A stretch of 40,552 nt of DNA from Bifidobacterium breve (lineage in GTDB: Bacteria; Acidobacteriota; Vicinamibacteria; Vicinamibacterales; CAVVIG01): contig CALQBJ020000006.1 in the NCBI GenBank assembly GCA_943328785.2, positions 1-40,552 of the forward strand. The letters run 5' to 3'. The notes under the pieces were generated by a model. The model saw only the letters and a list, made by a program, of their open reading frames with translations, was not told the origin of the DNA and ran no database searches. Numbering within the stretch: position 1 is the first letter of the stretch; every line of letters begins with the position of its first letter. Positions 14,359 to 23,006 of this stretch are shown here, in pieces. The translations under genes and the position numbers were made by a program.

Positions 14359-14681
14359 GGTCCCGATTGTCGCTCGGATTGTGTGCAAACCACCCGTCCC
14401 GGCCGGCTCGACGATGCGATCGTCGTCGCCATGAAGGTCAGCGCGACCGACAGCCCCGTGTGCCGCATCGAGGAAGAAGAGCGGCTGACGCGGAAGCACA
14501 TCGATCGCTGGGCGGAGGAGTGCCTGGCAATCCTGTCAGAAGCGCTGGCGTGTTCGCGGATGATGGCTGAAGATGTCCGCCGACAGCAAGCGCAACGGAC
14601 CTGCCTGACCTGCTTCGCCCCACACCACGCCAGGCCAGCAGCCGCACCAGATTCGTGCTTAGCGATTCACGATTCGCAATT
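14359..14681. other. Gap between the cyclase and S1/P1-like genes
   Basis: 323 bp. At the left edge a minus-strand GACAAT lies 7 nt before the nuclease ATG and may be its -10 box. A plus-strand frame from 14431 has a plausible helical start (ERLTRKHIDRWAEECLAILS) but runs antisense into the cyclase gene without a stop until 14853, so I do not call it. No RNA or repeat is seen. Confidence 0.4.
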
Positions 14682-15653
14682 TCAGAACGTGGCAATCGGG
14701 TTCAGCGGGAACCCCGTCCCACCCAGAACCGGCACGGCCGCGGCGGTGAGCAGGAACTCCCAGCGCTTGCGCGCGGCGGCTTCCTTGGCGACTGCCTCGA
14801 GGTCCATCACATCGATGAGCGGCAATCCCATCGCCACGATCGCCACCTGGTGAATCGGACGCGGGCTTCCCTGGACGCCTGACGGCTGCACGTCGGTGAC
14901 GGCGTCATTGCCAAGCAGCGCCACATCGCGCTCCTTCAGCCACGGCAGCACTGACGCGTGGAAGCCGCCGGCGTTCGCCGCGACATTCCAGGCGCCCGTC
15001 TCGGCGCGTTGCGCCCATCGCCCGGTGCGCAGGAAGAGCGCGTCGCCGCTGCGGATCTTCAGGCCGGCGAACTTCTCCCAGGCTTCGAGGTCCGCGACCG
15101 TGACGGCTGTGCCTGGGTCGAGGTAGGGCACTTTCTTCAGCAGCGGCATGTCGACGAGGATGCCGCGCGTCATGATGCCGCTCTTCTGGTTTTCGATGCC
15201 GTTCTGTGGGCAGCCGACGCCTTCCTTGATGTTCGAGCGGTCGAAGCCGTTGTAGATCTTTCCCTGGAACGAGTAGTGGCAGAGTGCGTCGATGTGGGTG
15301 ATAACCGAGCCGTGGTACCAGATGGTGTACTGGTCCATGGCGTGCCCGGCGGCGTCGAGCGTCATCGCCTGTCCAATCGGACGCGGGCTGTCGGGTGCCG
15401 GCACCTTGTCGATGGTATGGGCCAGCGACACAGACACCCCGTCCTTCACCAGTTTCAGCGCCGCTTTCGCCACGGCCGGCGTCATCAGGTTCAGGGTGCC
15501 GCGCTGGTCGTCCTTCCCCCAGCGGCTCCAATTCGACAGGTCGGACATCCATTTATCGACCTGTTCCACCGTCAAACCGGCCTGCTGCGCGGTCAGCGAC
15601 GGCGTCAGTGAGAGGGCGACGAGCAACGCTGCGACATATCGAGACTTTCGCAC
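14682..15653 (-). CDS. Secreted cyclase-family (kynurenine formamidase-like) hydrolase
   Basis: 323 aa from the GTG at 15653. I chose this over an ATG at 15683 because AAGGAGG stands 5 nt before the GTG, while the ATG overlaps an AGGTAAAATG box that looks like the -10 element. Signal peptide about 1-23 (LTAQQ). The metal site of the cyclase family is present: His114, His120, Asp122 and His126 in WYHGSVITHIDALCH. Members hydrolyse amide or lactone bonds with a Zn or Mn ion (for example kynurenine formamidase, isatin hydrolase); the substrate here is unknown. Divergent from the PQQ-like gene with only about 50 bp between coding starts, so the two are probably co-regulated. Confidence 0.85.
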   Translation of the reverse strand: MRKSRYVAALLVALSLTPSLTAQQAGLTVEQVDKWMSDLSNWSRWGKDDQRGTLNLMTPAVAKAALKLVKDGVSVSLAHTIDKVPAPDSPRPIGQAMTLDAAGHAMDQYTIWYHGSVITHIDALCHYSFQGKIYNGFDRSNIKEGVGCPQNGIENQKSGIMTRGILVDMPLLKKVPYLDPGTAVTVADLEAWEKFAGLKIRSGDALFLRTGRWAQRAETGAWNVAANAGGFHASVLPWLKERDVALLGNDAVTDVQPSGVQGSPRPIHQVAIVAMGLPLIDVMDLEAVAKEAAARKRWEFLLTAAAVPVLGGTGFPLNPIATF

Positions 15654-15703
15654 GGGGGCCTCCTTGGGGATAATGGGGCGCATTTTACCTGCGGAGGAAT
15701 TGA

Positions 15704-17326
15704 ATGAATGTTTTCGGTTTCCGTCGGGTCGCTGCGGCGATCCTGACGATGGCGGGGGTGGCGGCGCCGTTGTCCGCCCAGAGCATCACGGACGCGGATC
15801 TCGCGAAGGGGCTGTCGGATCCCACACGTTGGCTGGTGGTGTCCGGAACCTATGACGGACAGCGCCTGAGCCCGCTCACCCAGATCACACCGGCGAACGT
15901 GAGCCAACTGGCTCCGCAGTGGACGTTCCAGGCTGGTGTGACCGGGCAGTTCGAGGCCACGCCGGTGGTCCTGAACGGCATCCTCTACGTCACCGGTCCC
16001 CAGAACCACGCGTGGGCCATCGACGGCCGCACGGGCAAGCAGATCTGGCACTACCAGCGGCTGCTGCCGGCGGGCCTGAAGGTCTGCTGCGGCCCGGTCA
16101 ACCGCGGCTTCGCCATCTACGGCAACAAGCTGTTCATGACGACGCTCGACGCGCACCTGCTCGCGATGGACCCGAAGGACGGCAAGATCCTGTGGGACGT
16201 TGAACTCGCAGACTTCAAGCTGGGCTACGCCAGCACCGTCGCGCCGCTCATCGTCAAGGGCAAGCTGATTGTCGGCATGGCCGGCGGTGAGTACGCCAAC
16301 CGCGGGTTCATCGACTCGTACGACCCAGAAACCGGCAAGCGCAACTGGCGCTTCTGGACCATTCCTGCTCCCGGTGAACCTGGCAGCGAGACGTGGCCGG
16401 TGGACGTGCTCGAGCGCGGCGGTTCGCCGACGTGGGTCACCGGCACCTACGACGCCGACCTCAACACGGTCTACTGGGGCACTGGCAACCCGAACCCCGA
16501 CTGGGACGGCGACAGCCGTCCGGGCGACAACCTCTACGCGGCCTCGGTCGTGGCGCTCGACCCGGACACGGGCAAGCTGAAGTGGCACTTCCAGTACACG
16601 CCGCACGACACGCACGACTGGGACGCGAACCAGACGCCGGTGCTGGCCGACCTGACGATCAATGGTCAGCCGCGTAAGGTGCTGATGCAGGCGAACCGCA
16701 ACGGCTTCCTCTACGTGCTCGACCGCACCAACGGCAAGTTCATCAACGCCTGGCAGTTCGGCAATCAGAACTGGGCGTCGGGCTTCACGCCGGCGGGTCG
16801 TCCGATCGAAATCCCCGGCCACGTGCCGACGGCTGCGGGCACCGAGACCTGCCCGGACTGGTACGGCAACACGAACTTCATGCCGCCGTCGTTCGACAAG
16901 CAGCGTGGCCTGTTCTTTCTCACGGTTCGTGAGACGTGCGCGAAGTTCATCAAGAAGGACACGCCGGACGCCAACGTCGGCGACCGCACGATGGGCGGCA
17001 CTGTGGCTCCCGTCGGCACCCGCACCGGCGCGCTGCGCGCCATCGATCCGCTGACCGGACAGCGCAAGTGGGAAGTGAAGTACGAGGGACCGGGTTGGGC
17101 GGGTGTGCTCGCGACGGCGAGCGGCATCGTGTTCAGTTCCGACCACGACGGCACGTTCATGGCCGTCGACTCGTCGACCGGCACGGTGCTCTATACCTAC
17201 GAGACCGGCGGCAACGTCTTCGGGCCGCCGACCACCTACATGATCGACGGCCGGCAGTGGGTGTTCCTGCCCTCCGGCCTGACTGCGACGGCGTTCGCGC
17301 TGCCGCAGGCTGCGACCGCCCGCTAG
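15704..17326 (+). CDS. Secreted PQQ-dependent alcohol dehydrogenase-like beta-propeller
   Basis: 540 aa with signal peptide 1-25 (PLSAQS). Eight-bladed propeller repeats are visible ('W.FQ.G....A.PVV..G.LYVTG', 'A.DG.TGK.IW', 'AMDPKDGKILW', 'SYDPETGKRNW', 'ALDPDTGKLKW', 'AIDPLTGQRKW'). PQQ-site features: adjacent Cys128-Cys129, Glu84, Glu196 in GGEY, Asn262 in GTGNPNP, and HDTHDWD with catalytic Asp305 and an extra Asp307. Asp at the +2 position is the residue that separates lanthanide-dependent (XoxF/ExaF-type) from calcium enzymes. No cytochrome c domain is fused. GCGGAGGAA precedes the ATG. It probably oxidises an alcohol in the periplasm. Confidence 0.88.
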   Translation: MNVFGFRRVAAAILTMAGVAAPLSAQSITDADLAKGLSDPTRWLVVSGTYDGQRLSPLTQITPANVSQLAPQWTFQAGVTGQFEATPVVLNGILYVTGPQNHAWAIDGRTGKQIWHYQRLLPAGLKVCCGPVNRGFAIYGNKLFMTTLDAHLLAMDPKDGKILWDVELADFKLGYASTVAPLIVKGKLIVGMAGGEYANRGFIDSYDPETGKRNWRFWTIPAPGEPGSETWPVDVLERGGSPTWVTGTYDADLNTVYWGTGNPNPDWDGDSRPGDNLYAASVVALDPDTGKLKWHFQYTPHDTHDWDANQTPVLADLTINGQPRKVLMQANRNGFLYVLDRTNGKFINAWQFGNQNWASGFTPAGRPIEIPGHVPTAAGTETCPDWYGNTNFMPPSFDKQRGLFFLTVRETCAKFIKKDTPDANVGDRTMGGTVAPVGTRTGALRAIDPLTGQRKWEVKYEGPGWAGVLATASGIVFSSDHDGTFMAVDSSTGTVLYTYETGGNVFGPPTTYMIDGRQWVFLPSGLTATAFALPQAATAR

Positions 17327-17338
17327 TTATCCCCCGAC

Positions 17339-17370
17339 GTGTGAGGGCCGGCTCGTGCCGGCTCTCACAC
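17339..17370 (+). terminator. Terminator hairpin after the PQQ dehydrogenase gene
   Basis: GTGTGAGGGCCGGC pairs with GCCGGCTCTCACAC around a TCGT loop: a 14-bp stem with one G-T wobble, 12 nt after the stop. The T-run is short (CATTTCG), so it may act with Rho or as an mRNA-stabilising end. Confidence 0.65.
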
Positions 17371-17500
17371 CCGCATTTCGCTCCCCTTCCTGCCGCACCG
17401 TCTTCTCGCCGACAGAACGCCGCGGGCCATGGCTCCGCCGCCGAGAGTCGAGCGTCACCCCTGCGGCAAGTGATACATTAAAGAGGCAGCAGGAGGCATC

Positions 17501-17713
17501 GTGGCAAATCGGACAAGACCCACGCTCGAGAAGCGTGCCAAAGAGCGTGCGCGACAGGACAAGCGGAAGCAGAAGGATGAGCGCCGTTTGACGGCGAAGG
17601 TGACGAAGACGAATTCGCCGCGTGGCGAAGGCGAGGAAGATCCCGATATTGCCGGCATCGTGCCCGGCCCGCAGCCGATCCCGTGGGACGACGAGGAAGA
17701 AGAAGTCGTGTGA
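17501..17713 (+). CDS. Small charged conserved protein
   Basis: 70 aa from a GTG at 17501 with GGAGG about 6 nt upstream, which fixes the start. The first half is strongly basic and helical (LEKRAKERARQDKRKQKDER), the second half strongly acidic (PDIAGIVPGPQPIPWDDEEE). Small proteins opening 'MANRTR.TL.KR.KE.ARQ.K' recur in Acidobacteria and are uncharacterised; a nucleic-acid- or ribosome-binding role is a guess from charge. A TACATT box lies about 30 nt upstream. Confidence 0.75.
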   Translation: MANRTRPTLEKRAKERARQDKRKQKDERRLTAKVTKTNSPRGEGEEDPDIAGIVPGPQPIPWDDEEEEVV

Positions 17714-17740
17714 GGCGAGGGGCTGGCGCAGCCAGCCGTG

Positions 17741-17774
17741 GCGCAACCACAGGCGTAGCGCAACCACAGGCGTA
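17741..17774. repeat. Tandem 17-bp repeat, two copies
   Basis: GCGCAACCACAGGCGTA occurs twice head to tail without mismatch, and a third partial copy (GCGCC) follows. It lies about 30 bp after the small charged protein, in a non-coding gap. Repeat number may vary between strains. Confidence 0.85.
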
Positions 17775-17910
17775 GCGCCATCATCGTTCCTGTCGAACCA
17801 ACCTTCGTGACCGAGTCGGGCGTCATGCGCGCTACCGGCCGTCACCCGTGAGCTCGAAACCCTACATCACACCGCCACACGTCGTGTGCGGTCCATTGTC
17901 TTGAAGGTGC

Positions 17911-17931
17911 GCCGCGCGCGAGCCGCGCGGC
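17911..17931 (-). terminator. GC-rich hairpin downstream of uspA-like gene
   Basis: GCCGCGCG and CGCGCGGC pair perfectly around a 5-nt loop (CGAGC), 60 bp past the stop of the minus-strand universal stress gene. No U-tract on either strand, so termination strength is uncertain. Confidence 0.35.
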
Positions 17932-17990
17932 GTCCTGATAGCGGCGAATCCGCGCGGGCGTGGCTGGCTGAGGCCTGGGCTGGCGTCGAG

Positions 17991-18413
17991 TTACTGCGCG
18001 CGGAGCAGCAGCACCGGGATCTTCACGAGGTGCCGCACCTTCGTGACGGTCGTGCCGAACAGCACATCCGCGATGAAGCGGTGGCCGTGCGTCGACATCG
18101 CAATCAGGTCGACGTGCGCCTCTTCCGCGACACGTATCAGTTCATCGGCCGGGTCGCCCTTGGCGAGCTGGACGGTGACCGTCAGTCCTTCCGCCACCAT
18201 CTCCGATCCCACCTGTTCGAGATAGGCACGGTCTGCCTTCATCTCTTCCGATTCACGCAGGTTCAGTTGGTCGAAGTGCCGTGCGGCCCAGCCGTCGGCC
18301 ACATGCACCAGCAGCAGTTCCGCCCCGGTGAGATGGGCGAGTTCCCGTGCGTGCGCGAGGATCGTCGCGTCGGCGGGGGAGTGTTCGAGGGCAACGAGGA
18401 TGCGGCGATACAT
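17991..18413 (-). CDS. Universal stress protein (UspA family)
   Basis: 140 aa, one Usp domain. It opens MYRRILVALEHSPADATILA, contains 'GAELLLVHVADG' and the ATP-binding type motif 'DLIAMSTHGHRFIADVLFG' followed by 'TTVTKVRHLVKIPVLLLR', close to the G-2x-G-9x-G(S/T) nucleotide-binding signature. It lies 11 bp after the mntH stop and is surely co-transcribed; NRAMP-Usp pairs recur in bacteria, suggesting the Usp modulates or protects during metal stress. Confidence 0.9.
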   Translation of the reverse strand: MYRRILVALEHSPADATILAHARELAHLTGAELLLVHVADGWAARHFDQLNLRESEEMKADRAYLEQVGSEMVAEGLTVTVQLAKGDPADELIRVAEEAHVDLIAMSTHGHRFIADVLFGTTVTKVRHLVKIPVLLLRAQ

Positions 18414-18424
18414 CGGCGCCGATT

Positions 18425-19777
18425 CTACACGCCGAAGAAGGTCTGGTAGAGCAGCCAGACGTTCAATGCGGCAATAACCACGGCCACGGTCCAGGCGAGC
18501 AGCTTCACCCAGAGCGGGTTGACGAACGCGCCCATCTTGGCCGGGTTGCTGGTGAACGACACCAGCGGGAAGACCGCGAAGGGCAGCTGCAGGCTGAGGA
18601 TGACCTGGCTGAGGATGAGCAGCGGGCCGGTGCCGCGCTCGCCGTAGAGCACCGTGACGATGATGGCGGGGATGATGGCGATGAGCCGCGTGATGAGACG
18701 GCGCAGCCACGGGCGGAGCCGGAGGTTGATGAACCCCTCCATCACGATCTGGCCGGCCAGGGTGCCCGTCAGCGTGGCGTTCTGCCCCGAGCAGAGCAGC
18801 GCCACCGCAAACAGCACACCCGCCATCGTCGTGCCGAGCAGCGGCGACAGGAGCTGGTAGGCGTCGGAGATGTCGGCGACATCCTGGTGGCCGGTGCCGT
18901 GGAAGGTGGCGGCCGCCATGATGAGGATGGCGGCATTGATGAAGAGCGCCGACATCAGCGCCACCGCGGAATCGATGGAGGCGAAGCGGATCGCTTCGGC
19001 TTTGCTCTCGTGGGTGTCGAGATACTTGCGTGTCTGCACGATGGACGAGTGCAGGTAGAGGTTGTGCGGCATCACCGTGGCGCCGAGGATGCCGATGGCG
19101 ATGTAGAGCATCTGCGGGTTGGTGAGAATCTCGGCGCGCGGGATGAAGCCGCTGGCGACCGCCCCGAGGTCCGGTTGCGCGAACCACAGTTCCACCGCGA
19201 ACGACCCGGCAATGGCCAGGATGAGGCCGATGACGAGCGCTTCGACGTAGCGGAAGCCTCGGTGCTGCAGGTAGAGCACGATGAGCACGTCGAGTGCGGT
19301 GAGACACACCCCCCACACCAGCGGCAGCCCGAACAGCAGGTTCAGGGCGATGGCGGCGCCCACCACCTCGGCGAGGTCACAGGCGGCGATGGCAATTTCA
19401 CAGAGCAGCCAGAGGCCGATGGTGGTGGTGCGCGAGTAACTGTCGCGGCAGGCCTGGGCGAGGTCGCGGCCGCTGGCGATGCCAAGCCTGGCAGACAGCG
19501 CCTGCAGCAGGATCGCCATCAGGTTGGAGATCATGACCACGCTGAGCAGCGTGTAGCCGAAGCGGGCGCCGCCGGCGATGTCGGTGGCCCAGTTGCCGGG
19601 GTCCATGTAGCCGACCGCGACCAGATAGCCCGGTCCGGCGAAGGCCATCATCTTGCGCCAGAAGCCGGCACCGTGCGGAATGGGCACGGAGCCGTGCACC
19701 TCGGGCAGGCTCTTCATCGGCGGCGCACTGCGCCATCCCGATGGTCCGGACGACGCGTTCTTGGAATCAGGCGACAT
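18425..19777 (-). CDS. mntH: NRAMP-family Mn(II)/Fe(II) transporter
   Basis: 450 aa, eleven predicted membrane helices. The metal-binding signature of helix 1, DPGNWATD (in [20 protein letters not shown]), and of helix 6, [12 protein letters not shown] with the MPH motif, are both intact, so proton-coupled uptake of divalent metal, chiefly manganese, is expected. The first 35 residues are hydrophilic and may be partly untranslated. The ATG lies inside a palindromic operator, giving a leader of about 7 nt or less; the next in-frame ATG (19717) has no ribosome-binding site. Operon partner: the Usp gene downstream. Confidence 0.92.
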   Translation of the reverse strand: MSPDSKNASSGPSGWRSAPPMKSLPEVHGSVPIPHGAGFWRKMMAFAGPGYLVAVGYMDPGNWATDIAGGARFGYTLLSVVMISNLMAILLQALSARLGIASGRDLAQACRDSYSRTTTIGLWLLCEIAIAACDLAEVVGAAIALNLLFGLPLVWGVCLTALDVLIVLYLQHRGFRYVEALVIGLILAIAGSFAVELWFAQPDLGAVASGFIPRAEILTNPQMLYIAIGILGATVMPHNLYLHSSIVQTRKYLDTHESKAEAIRFASIDSAVALMSALFINAAILIMAAATFHGTGHQDVADISDAYQLLSPLLGTTMAGVLFAVALLCSGQNATLTGTLAGQIVMEGFINLRLRPWLRRLITRLIAIIPAIIVTVLYGERGTGPLLILSQVILSLQLPFAVFPLVSFTSNPAKMGAFVNPLWVKLLAWTVAVVIAALNVWLLYQTFFGV

Positions 19778-19795
19778 TTTGACGAGTCAAAATGT
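19774..19795. promoter_or_regulatory. Perfect 22-bp palindromic operator at mntH (MntR/DtxR-like)
   Basis: Arms ACATTTTGAC and GTCAAAATGT are exact reverse complements around a central GA. The site covers most of the -10 box, the expected transcription start and the ATG. Its size, symmetry and position suit a metal-dependent DtxR/MntR-type repressor that shuts off mntH when manganese is plentiful. No such regulator gene is in the window. Confidence 0.75.
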
Positions 19796-19819
19796 AGATT
19801 GGGCTACGCCGAAAGTCAA
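19791..19819 (-). promoter_or_regulatory. Sigma-70 promoter of mntH-usp
   Basis: TTGACT (19819-19814), 17-bp spacer, TACATT (19796-19791) on the minus strand. The -10 box is inside the palindrome, so repressor binding and polymerase binding would be exclusive. Confidence 0.75.
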
Positions 19820-19965
19820 CGGCTTCCTGCTGGGTCGTGCGGGTAGTTGGGACCCGGCGGGAAGTTGGTTCGCGCGACTTCGGCCGGCTCGCGGCCGGGT
19901 TGACGCGTTTTGCCGCGTGAATCGAGGCCGTGTGGGGTGGCATCGGCCCTGCCTCAGCTTTGGGC

Positions 19966-20199
19966 ATGCGAGGAGCAGAGAGCCAGGGCAGGCGGAGCCT
20001 GCTGATCGACGACGCCGCGGTGTTACTGGGAGTGTCGCGGAGAACGATCTACTACAGGATTCGTGAAGGACGGCTTGAGACCGTGCGGACGCTCGGCGGC
20101 TCGCAACGGGTGCTGCTCGGGTCGATCGAGCAACTGCTGCGTCAGCGACGGCGACTGCCAGACCTGGCGGGTATTGGCGCGTTCGAGCCGGGGCTATAG
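19966..20199 (+). CDS. Small MerR-like/excisionase-type helix-turn-helix protein
   Basis: 77 aa from the ATG at 19966. Residues 10-60 are a compact winged helix: SLLIDDAAVLLGVSRRTIYY, then RIREGRLETVRTLGGSQRVL. This is the HTH_17/BldC-like fold that binds repeated DNA sites. There is no effector domain. The gene converges on the sigma-54 activator and the two coding regions overlap by 6 bp (20194-20199). It faces away from mntH. Target unknown; possible regulator of either neighbour. Confidence 0.75.
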   Translation: MRGAESQGRRSLLIDDAAVLLGVSRRTIYYRIREGRLETVRTLGGSQRVLLGSIEQLLRQRRRLPDLAGIGAFEPGL

Positions 20200-22884
20200 A
20201 CCGAGTCGCTGGCGTTTCAGGTACAGGCCCTTGCGCGAGATGCCGAGGGCCTTGGCGGCGGCTTCGACCTTGCCGTCGTTCTGACTCAGGGCGAGCTTGA
20301 TCATCTCGCGCTCGAGGGTGGCGACCGCGTGGTCGAGGCTGTCGGTGAGCGGGACGTTCAGTTCGAGTCCGCGCTCGCGGCGGCGCAACTGCTCGGTCTC
20401 CTCGCGCATCGCTTTCGGCAGGTGGTCGAGGGTCAGCGTGGCGTCAGTTTCCGCGGTGGCGACCATGCGGTTGAGCTCGTTGCTCAGTTGCCGGATGTTT
20501 CCCGGCCATGGGTAGACCACCAGGTGTTCCATCAGGTCGTCGGCGACGCGGATGCGTCCCTTGCCGAGTTCGTGGGACCACTTCAGGGCGAAGTGCTGGG
20601 CGAGCGGCGGAATCTCCTCGCGCCGTTCGCGCAGCGGCGGCAGTTCGAGCGGGATGACATTGAGGCGGTAGTACAGGTCCTCGCGGAAGCGTCCTTCCTG
20701 GACGAGCTTCTTCAGGTTCGCGTTGGTGGCGGCGACGATGCGGACGGTGACGCAGAAGGGGACGGTTTCACCTAGCGGGTTGATTTCGCCGGACTCGAGG
20801 AAGCGCAGCAGCTTGGGCTGCAGGTCGAGTCCGAGTTCGCCGACTTCATCGAGGAACAGTGTGCCGTCCTTGGCGGCCCTGATGAGGCCGGGGTTGTCGC
20901 GGTCGGCGCCAGTGAAGGCGCCCCGCTTGAAGCCAAACAGGTGGCTCTCGAGCAGTTCGCGCGGCACGGCCGTGCAGTTGAACGGAACGAACGGCTTCTT
21001 CGAGCGCTGGGAGTAGCGATGCACGGCGCGCGCGAGCACTTCCTTGCCGGTGCCACTTTCGCCGGTGATGAGCACCGTCACGTTGGTGGGCGCCACCTTG
21101 CGCGCATAGAGCATCACTTCGCGCATCTTGCCGGCCACCACGGAGTCGTCGTCTTCAGCGGGCAGCTCGTCGATGGGCCACAGCGTGAGTCGCTCTTCGC
21201 GTTCGAGGCGTGCGCGTTCGAGTTCCTGGCCAGCGGTGATGACGAAACCGGCGCTGTTCACGGCCGCGTGTGATTCGATGTCAGGGAGCGGCTGCAGCTG
21301 GAGCTCGATGTTGCGCCCGCGTGCGACGCCGACGATAAACGTCCGGACGTCGGCTGGCGCGGTTACCGCGCCCCAGGCCGCGAGCAACTCCTCGCGGTCG
21401 TCGGCATCTCGAGCAACTGCGCGCGCCGAGACGACGCAGTTGGCGTGTTGCAGGACGGAGACGAGGCTCGTCGCCGTGACTTCGGGGCGACTGGCGTGCA
21501 TCAGGAGAGAGGCGAAGCTCTGAAATTGCTGAGCATTGCTAATTGGGCCCAGCGTCAGAGCGGCCGGCACTGGCTTAGATGGACTGACGAGCTCCGCTGC
21601 GCAGCCCAGAGTCGAGTAGATACTTGCAGCACGAGAGAGGTTGTGACCGTCTACCGTCGGACCGGCAGCCGTTGCGAGTAAAGATGCGCCGATCGCCATC
21701 TCGTAGTGGGCAATGTGGCTTGGCGAGTTGTCTCCACGCAGCAGCGTGGCGAGCATATTCAGAAAACCAATAGACGCCTTGGCGCCAGACATTACAGCGG
21801 CGGCCTCGGCACACCGTGCGTAAGTCAACGCTTCGAGAGAACGGTCGCCAAGTTGGCGCGCGATTGTTAGCAGTTCTTCCGCTCTTGTTAGCGCCTCCAC
21901 CCACTGCTGTTGCTTCATTAGCAGCTCAACGCGCGTGAGGAGTGCGTACCTGCTTGAGTAGAGCAGTCGACCTGTGGGCGTTGAGATGTTCGCTTCAATG
22001 CGTTCGAGTAGAGAGTTAGCCTCCTCCCACGCGCCTTGGGCTAGATGAGTTCTTGCGAGGCTGTCCAAGCTGCCATTCGCGTGTTCCCCTGACGGCGAAA
22101 GCAGCTTATACGATTGTTGCAGCAACTCCTCGGCTGCGCGGTAGTCGCCTTTGAGATAGTGCAGATTGCCGAGGTTCGCGTATGCCGCTCTGAGGATAGC
22201 GGCGGCGCCGCTTTCCTGAGCCAAGTCGATGGCTCTTCGTGCGTGCTTCATTCCGCTGATAACATCAAACTGCAGGATCGCCAAGGCAGTCAGCGTGTTC
22301 TCCGACAGAGCATCCAACCAGATGTTGTCGCCGCTCTTCAGGAGACTCTGACCCAGAGCCGTATGGCGTCTCGCCATAGCCAGCAGACCGCGTTTGGCTT
22401 CAATCTCTCCAAGGAAAATATGTAGTCCGGCGCTGACCACGGGATCGCCCAGACGGAGAATGCTCTGCCTGGCCTCCTGCAGCAGTCGGCCAGAAGCCGG
22501 ACTCGGCGAATGCCCGGACACGCTGACGAGAAGGCGAAGCTGAGTCCATGCAGTGCGTCTGGCATCGCCAGCGTCACGTGAGGCGTCGATAGACGCCAGG
22601 AAGTGATCGGTAGCGGCTTCTGGCTGTCCTTTCTCCCATAGGAGCAAGCCCAGACAGAATTGGCTGACGCCCTTCTGGTCCGCACTGAGCGACTTGCTAC
22701 TTAGTAGTCGACGCGCGAGATTCTCAGCTTCCGAGTACCTGCCAAGTCGCTCAAGAAGTTCGAGCCGAAGCGTCTCGGCTTGAAGGGTGCGAGTCTTGAA
22801 GCTCGGCAGACTGTTCAGCTCAGCGTCAGCCGCCTTGAACCTACCTTGGGAAATCAGCGACTGCGTCTTTAGAAGTTCGTCCAT
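20194..22884 (-). CDS. Sigma-54 activator with N-terminal TPR sensor domain
   Basis: 896 aa. Residues about 1-480 are helical repeats of TPR type ('AAYANLGNLHYLKGDYRAAEEL', 'LARTHLAQGAWEEANSLLERI'), where most activators have a receiver or PAS domain. A short linker leads to the AAA+ domain: Walker A GESGTGKE (about 608), GAFTGA (about 653; the loop that contacts sigma-54), Walker B TLFLDEVGEL, the RFREDLYYRLNV sensor and the PWPGNIRQL motif. The C-terminal 40 residues are a Fis-type helix-turn-helix (AAAKALGISRKGLYLKRQRL). AAGGGGG precedes the ATG. GC content falls near residue 455: the AAA+ part is high-GC, the TPR part clearly lower. It is last in the row behind the HD-GYP and subtilase genes and probably activates them. 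Confidence 0.92.
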   Translation of the reverse strand: MDELLKTQSLISQGRFKAADAELNSLPSFKTRTLQAETLRLELLERLGRYSEAENLARRLLSSKSLSADQKGVSQFCLGLLLWEKGQPEAATDHFLASIDASRDAGDARRTAWTQLRLLVSVSGHSPSPASGRLLQEARQSILRLGDPVVSAGLHIFLGEIEAKRGLLAMARRHTALGQSLLKSGDNIWLDALSENTLTALAILQFDVISGMKHARRAIDLAQESGAAAILRAAYANLGNLHYLKGDYRAAEELLQQSYKLLSPSGEHANGSLDSLARTHLAQGAWEEANSLLERIEANISTPTGRLLYSSRYALLTRVELLMKQQQWVEALTRAEELLTIARQLGDRSLEALTYARCAEAAAVMSGAKASIGFLNMLATLLRGDNSPSHIAHYEMAIGASLLATAAGPTVDGHNLSRAASIYSTLGCAAELVSPSKPVPAALTLGPISNAQQFQSFASLLMHASRPEVTATSLVSVLQHANCVVSARAVARDADDREELLAAWGAVTAPADVRTFIVGVARGRNIELQLQPLPDIESHAAVNSAGFVITAGQELERARLEREERLTLWPIDELPAEDDDSVVAGKMREVMLYARKVAPTNVTVLITGESGTGKEVLARAVHRYSQRSKKPFVPFNCTAVPRELLESHLFGFKRGAFTGADRDNPGLIRAAKDGTLFLDEVGELGLDLQPKLLRFLESGEINPLGETVPFCVTVRIVAATNANLKKLVQEGRFREDLYYRLNVIPLELPPLRERREEIPPLAQHFALKWSHELGKGRIRVADDLMEHLVVYPWPGNIRQLSNELNRMVATAETDATLTLDHLPKAMREETEQLRRRERGLELNVPLTDSLDHAVATLEREMIKLALSQNDGKVEAAAKALGISRKGLYLKRQRLGL

Positions 22885-23006
22885 GCTCGCCCCCTTGGTC
22901 GACTGTCGAGCCGATTGTTACCGAAGCGCGACAGCTCCAGAGCGAGATTTCCGACGGCTTTTCGATTCTCTGTGCAAAGGCGAAGGCTGGGCGAAGAATG
23001 CGAGTG

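Noticed and set aside
14431-14853. Possible small helical protein starting at 14431
   Set aside because: The frame has no stop until well inside the antisense strand of the cyclase gene, and the later part is clearly shadow sequence.
15605-17146. Very long minus-strand frame (about 513 codons) opposite the PQQ dehydrogenase gene
   Set aside because: Mirror of a strongly coding plus-strand gene; composition is Arg/Val/Asp-rich without domains or signal, as expected for antisense of GC-rich DNA.
18347-19846. Plus-strand frame of about 499 codons opposite mntH
   Set aside because: Antisense of mntH; His/Glu/Gly-rich low-complexity translation.
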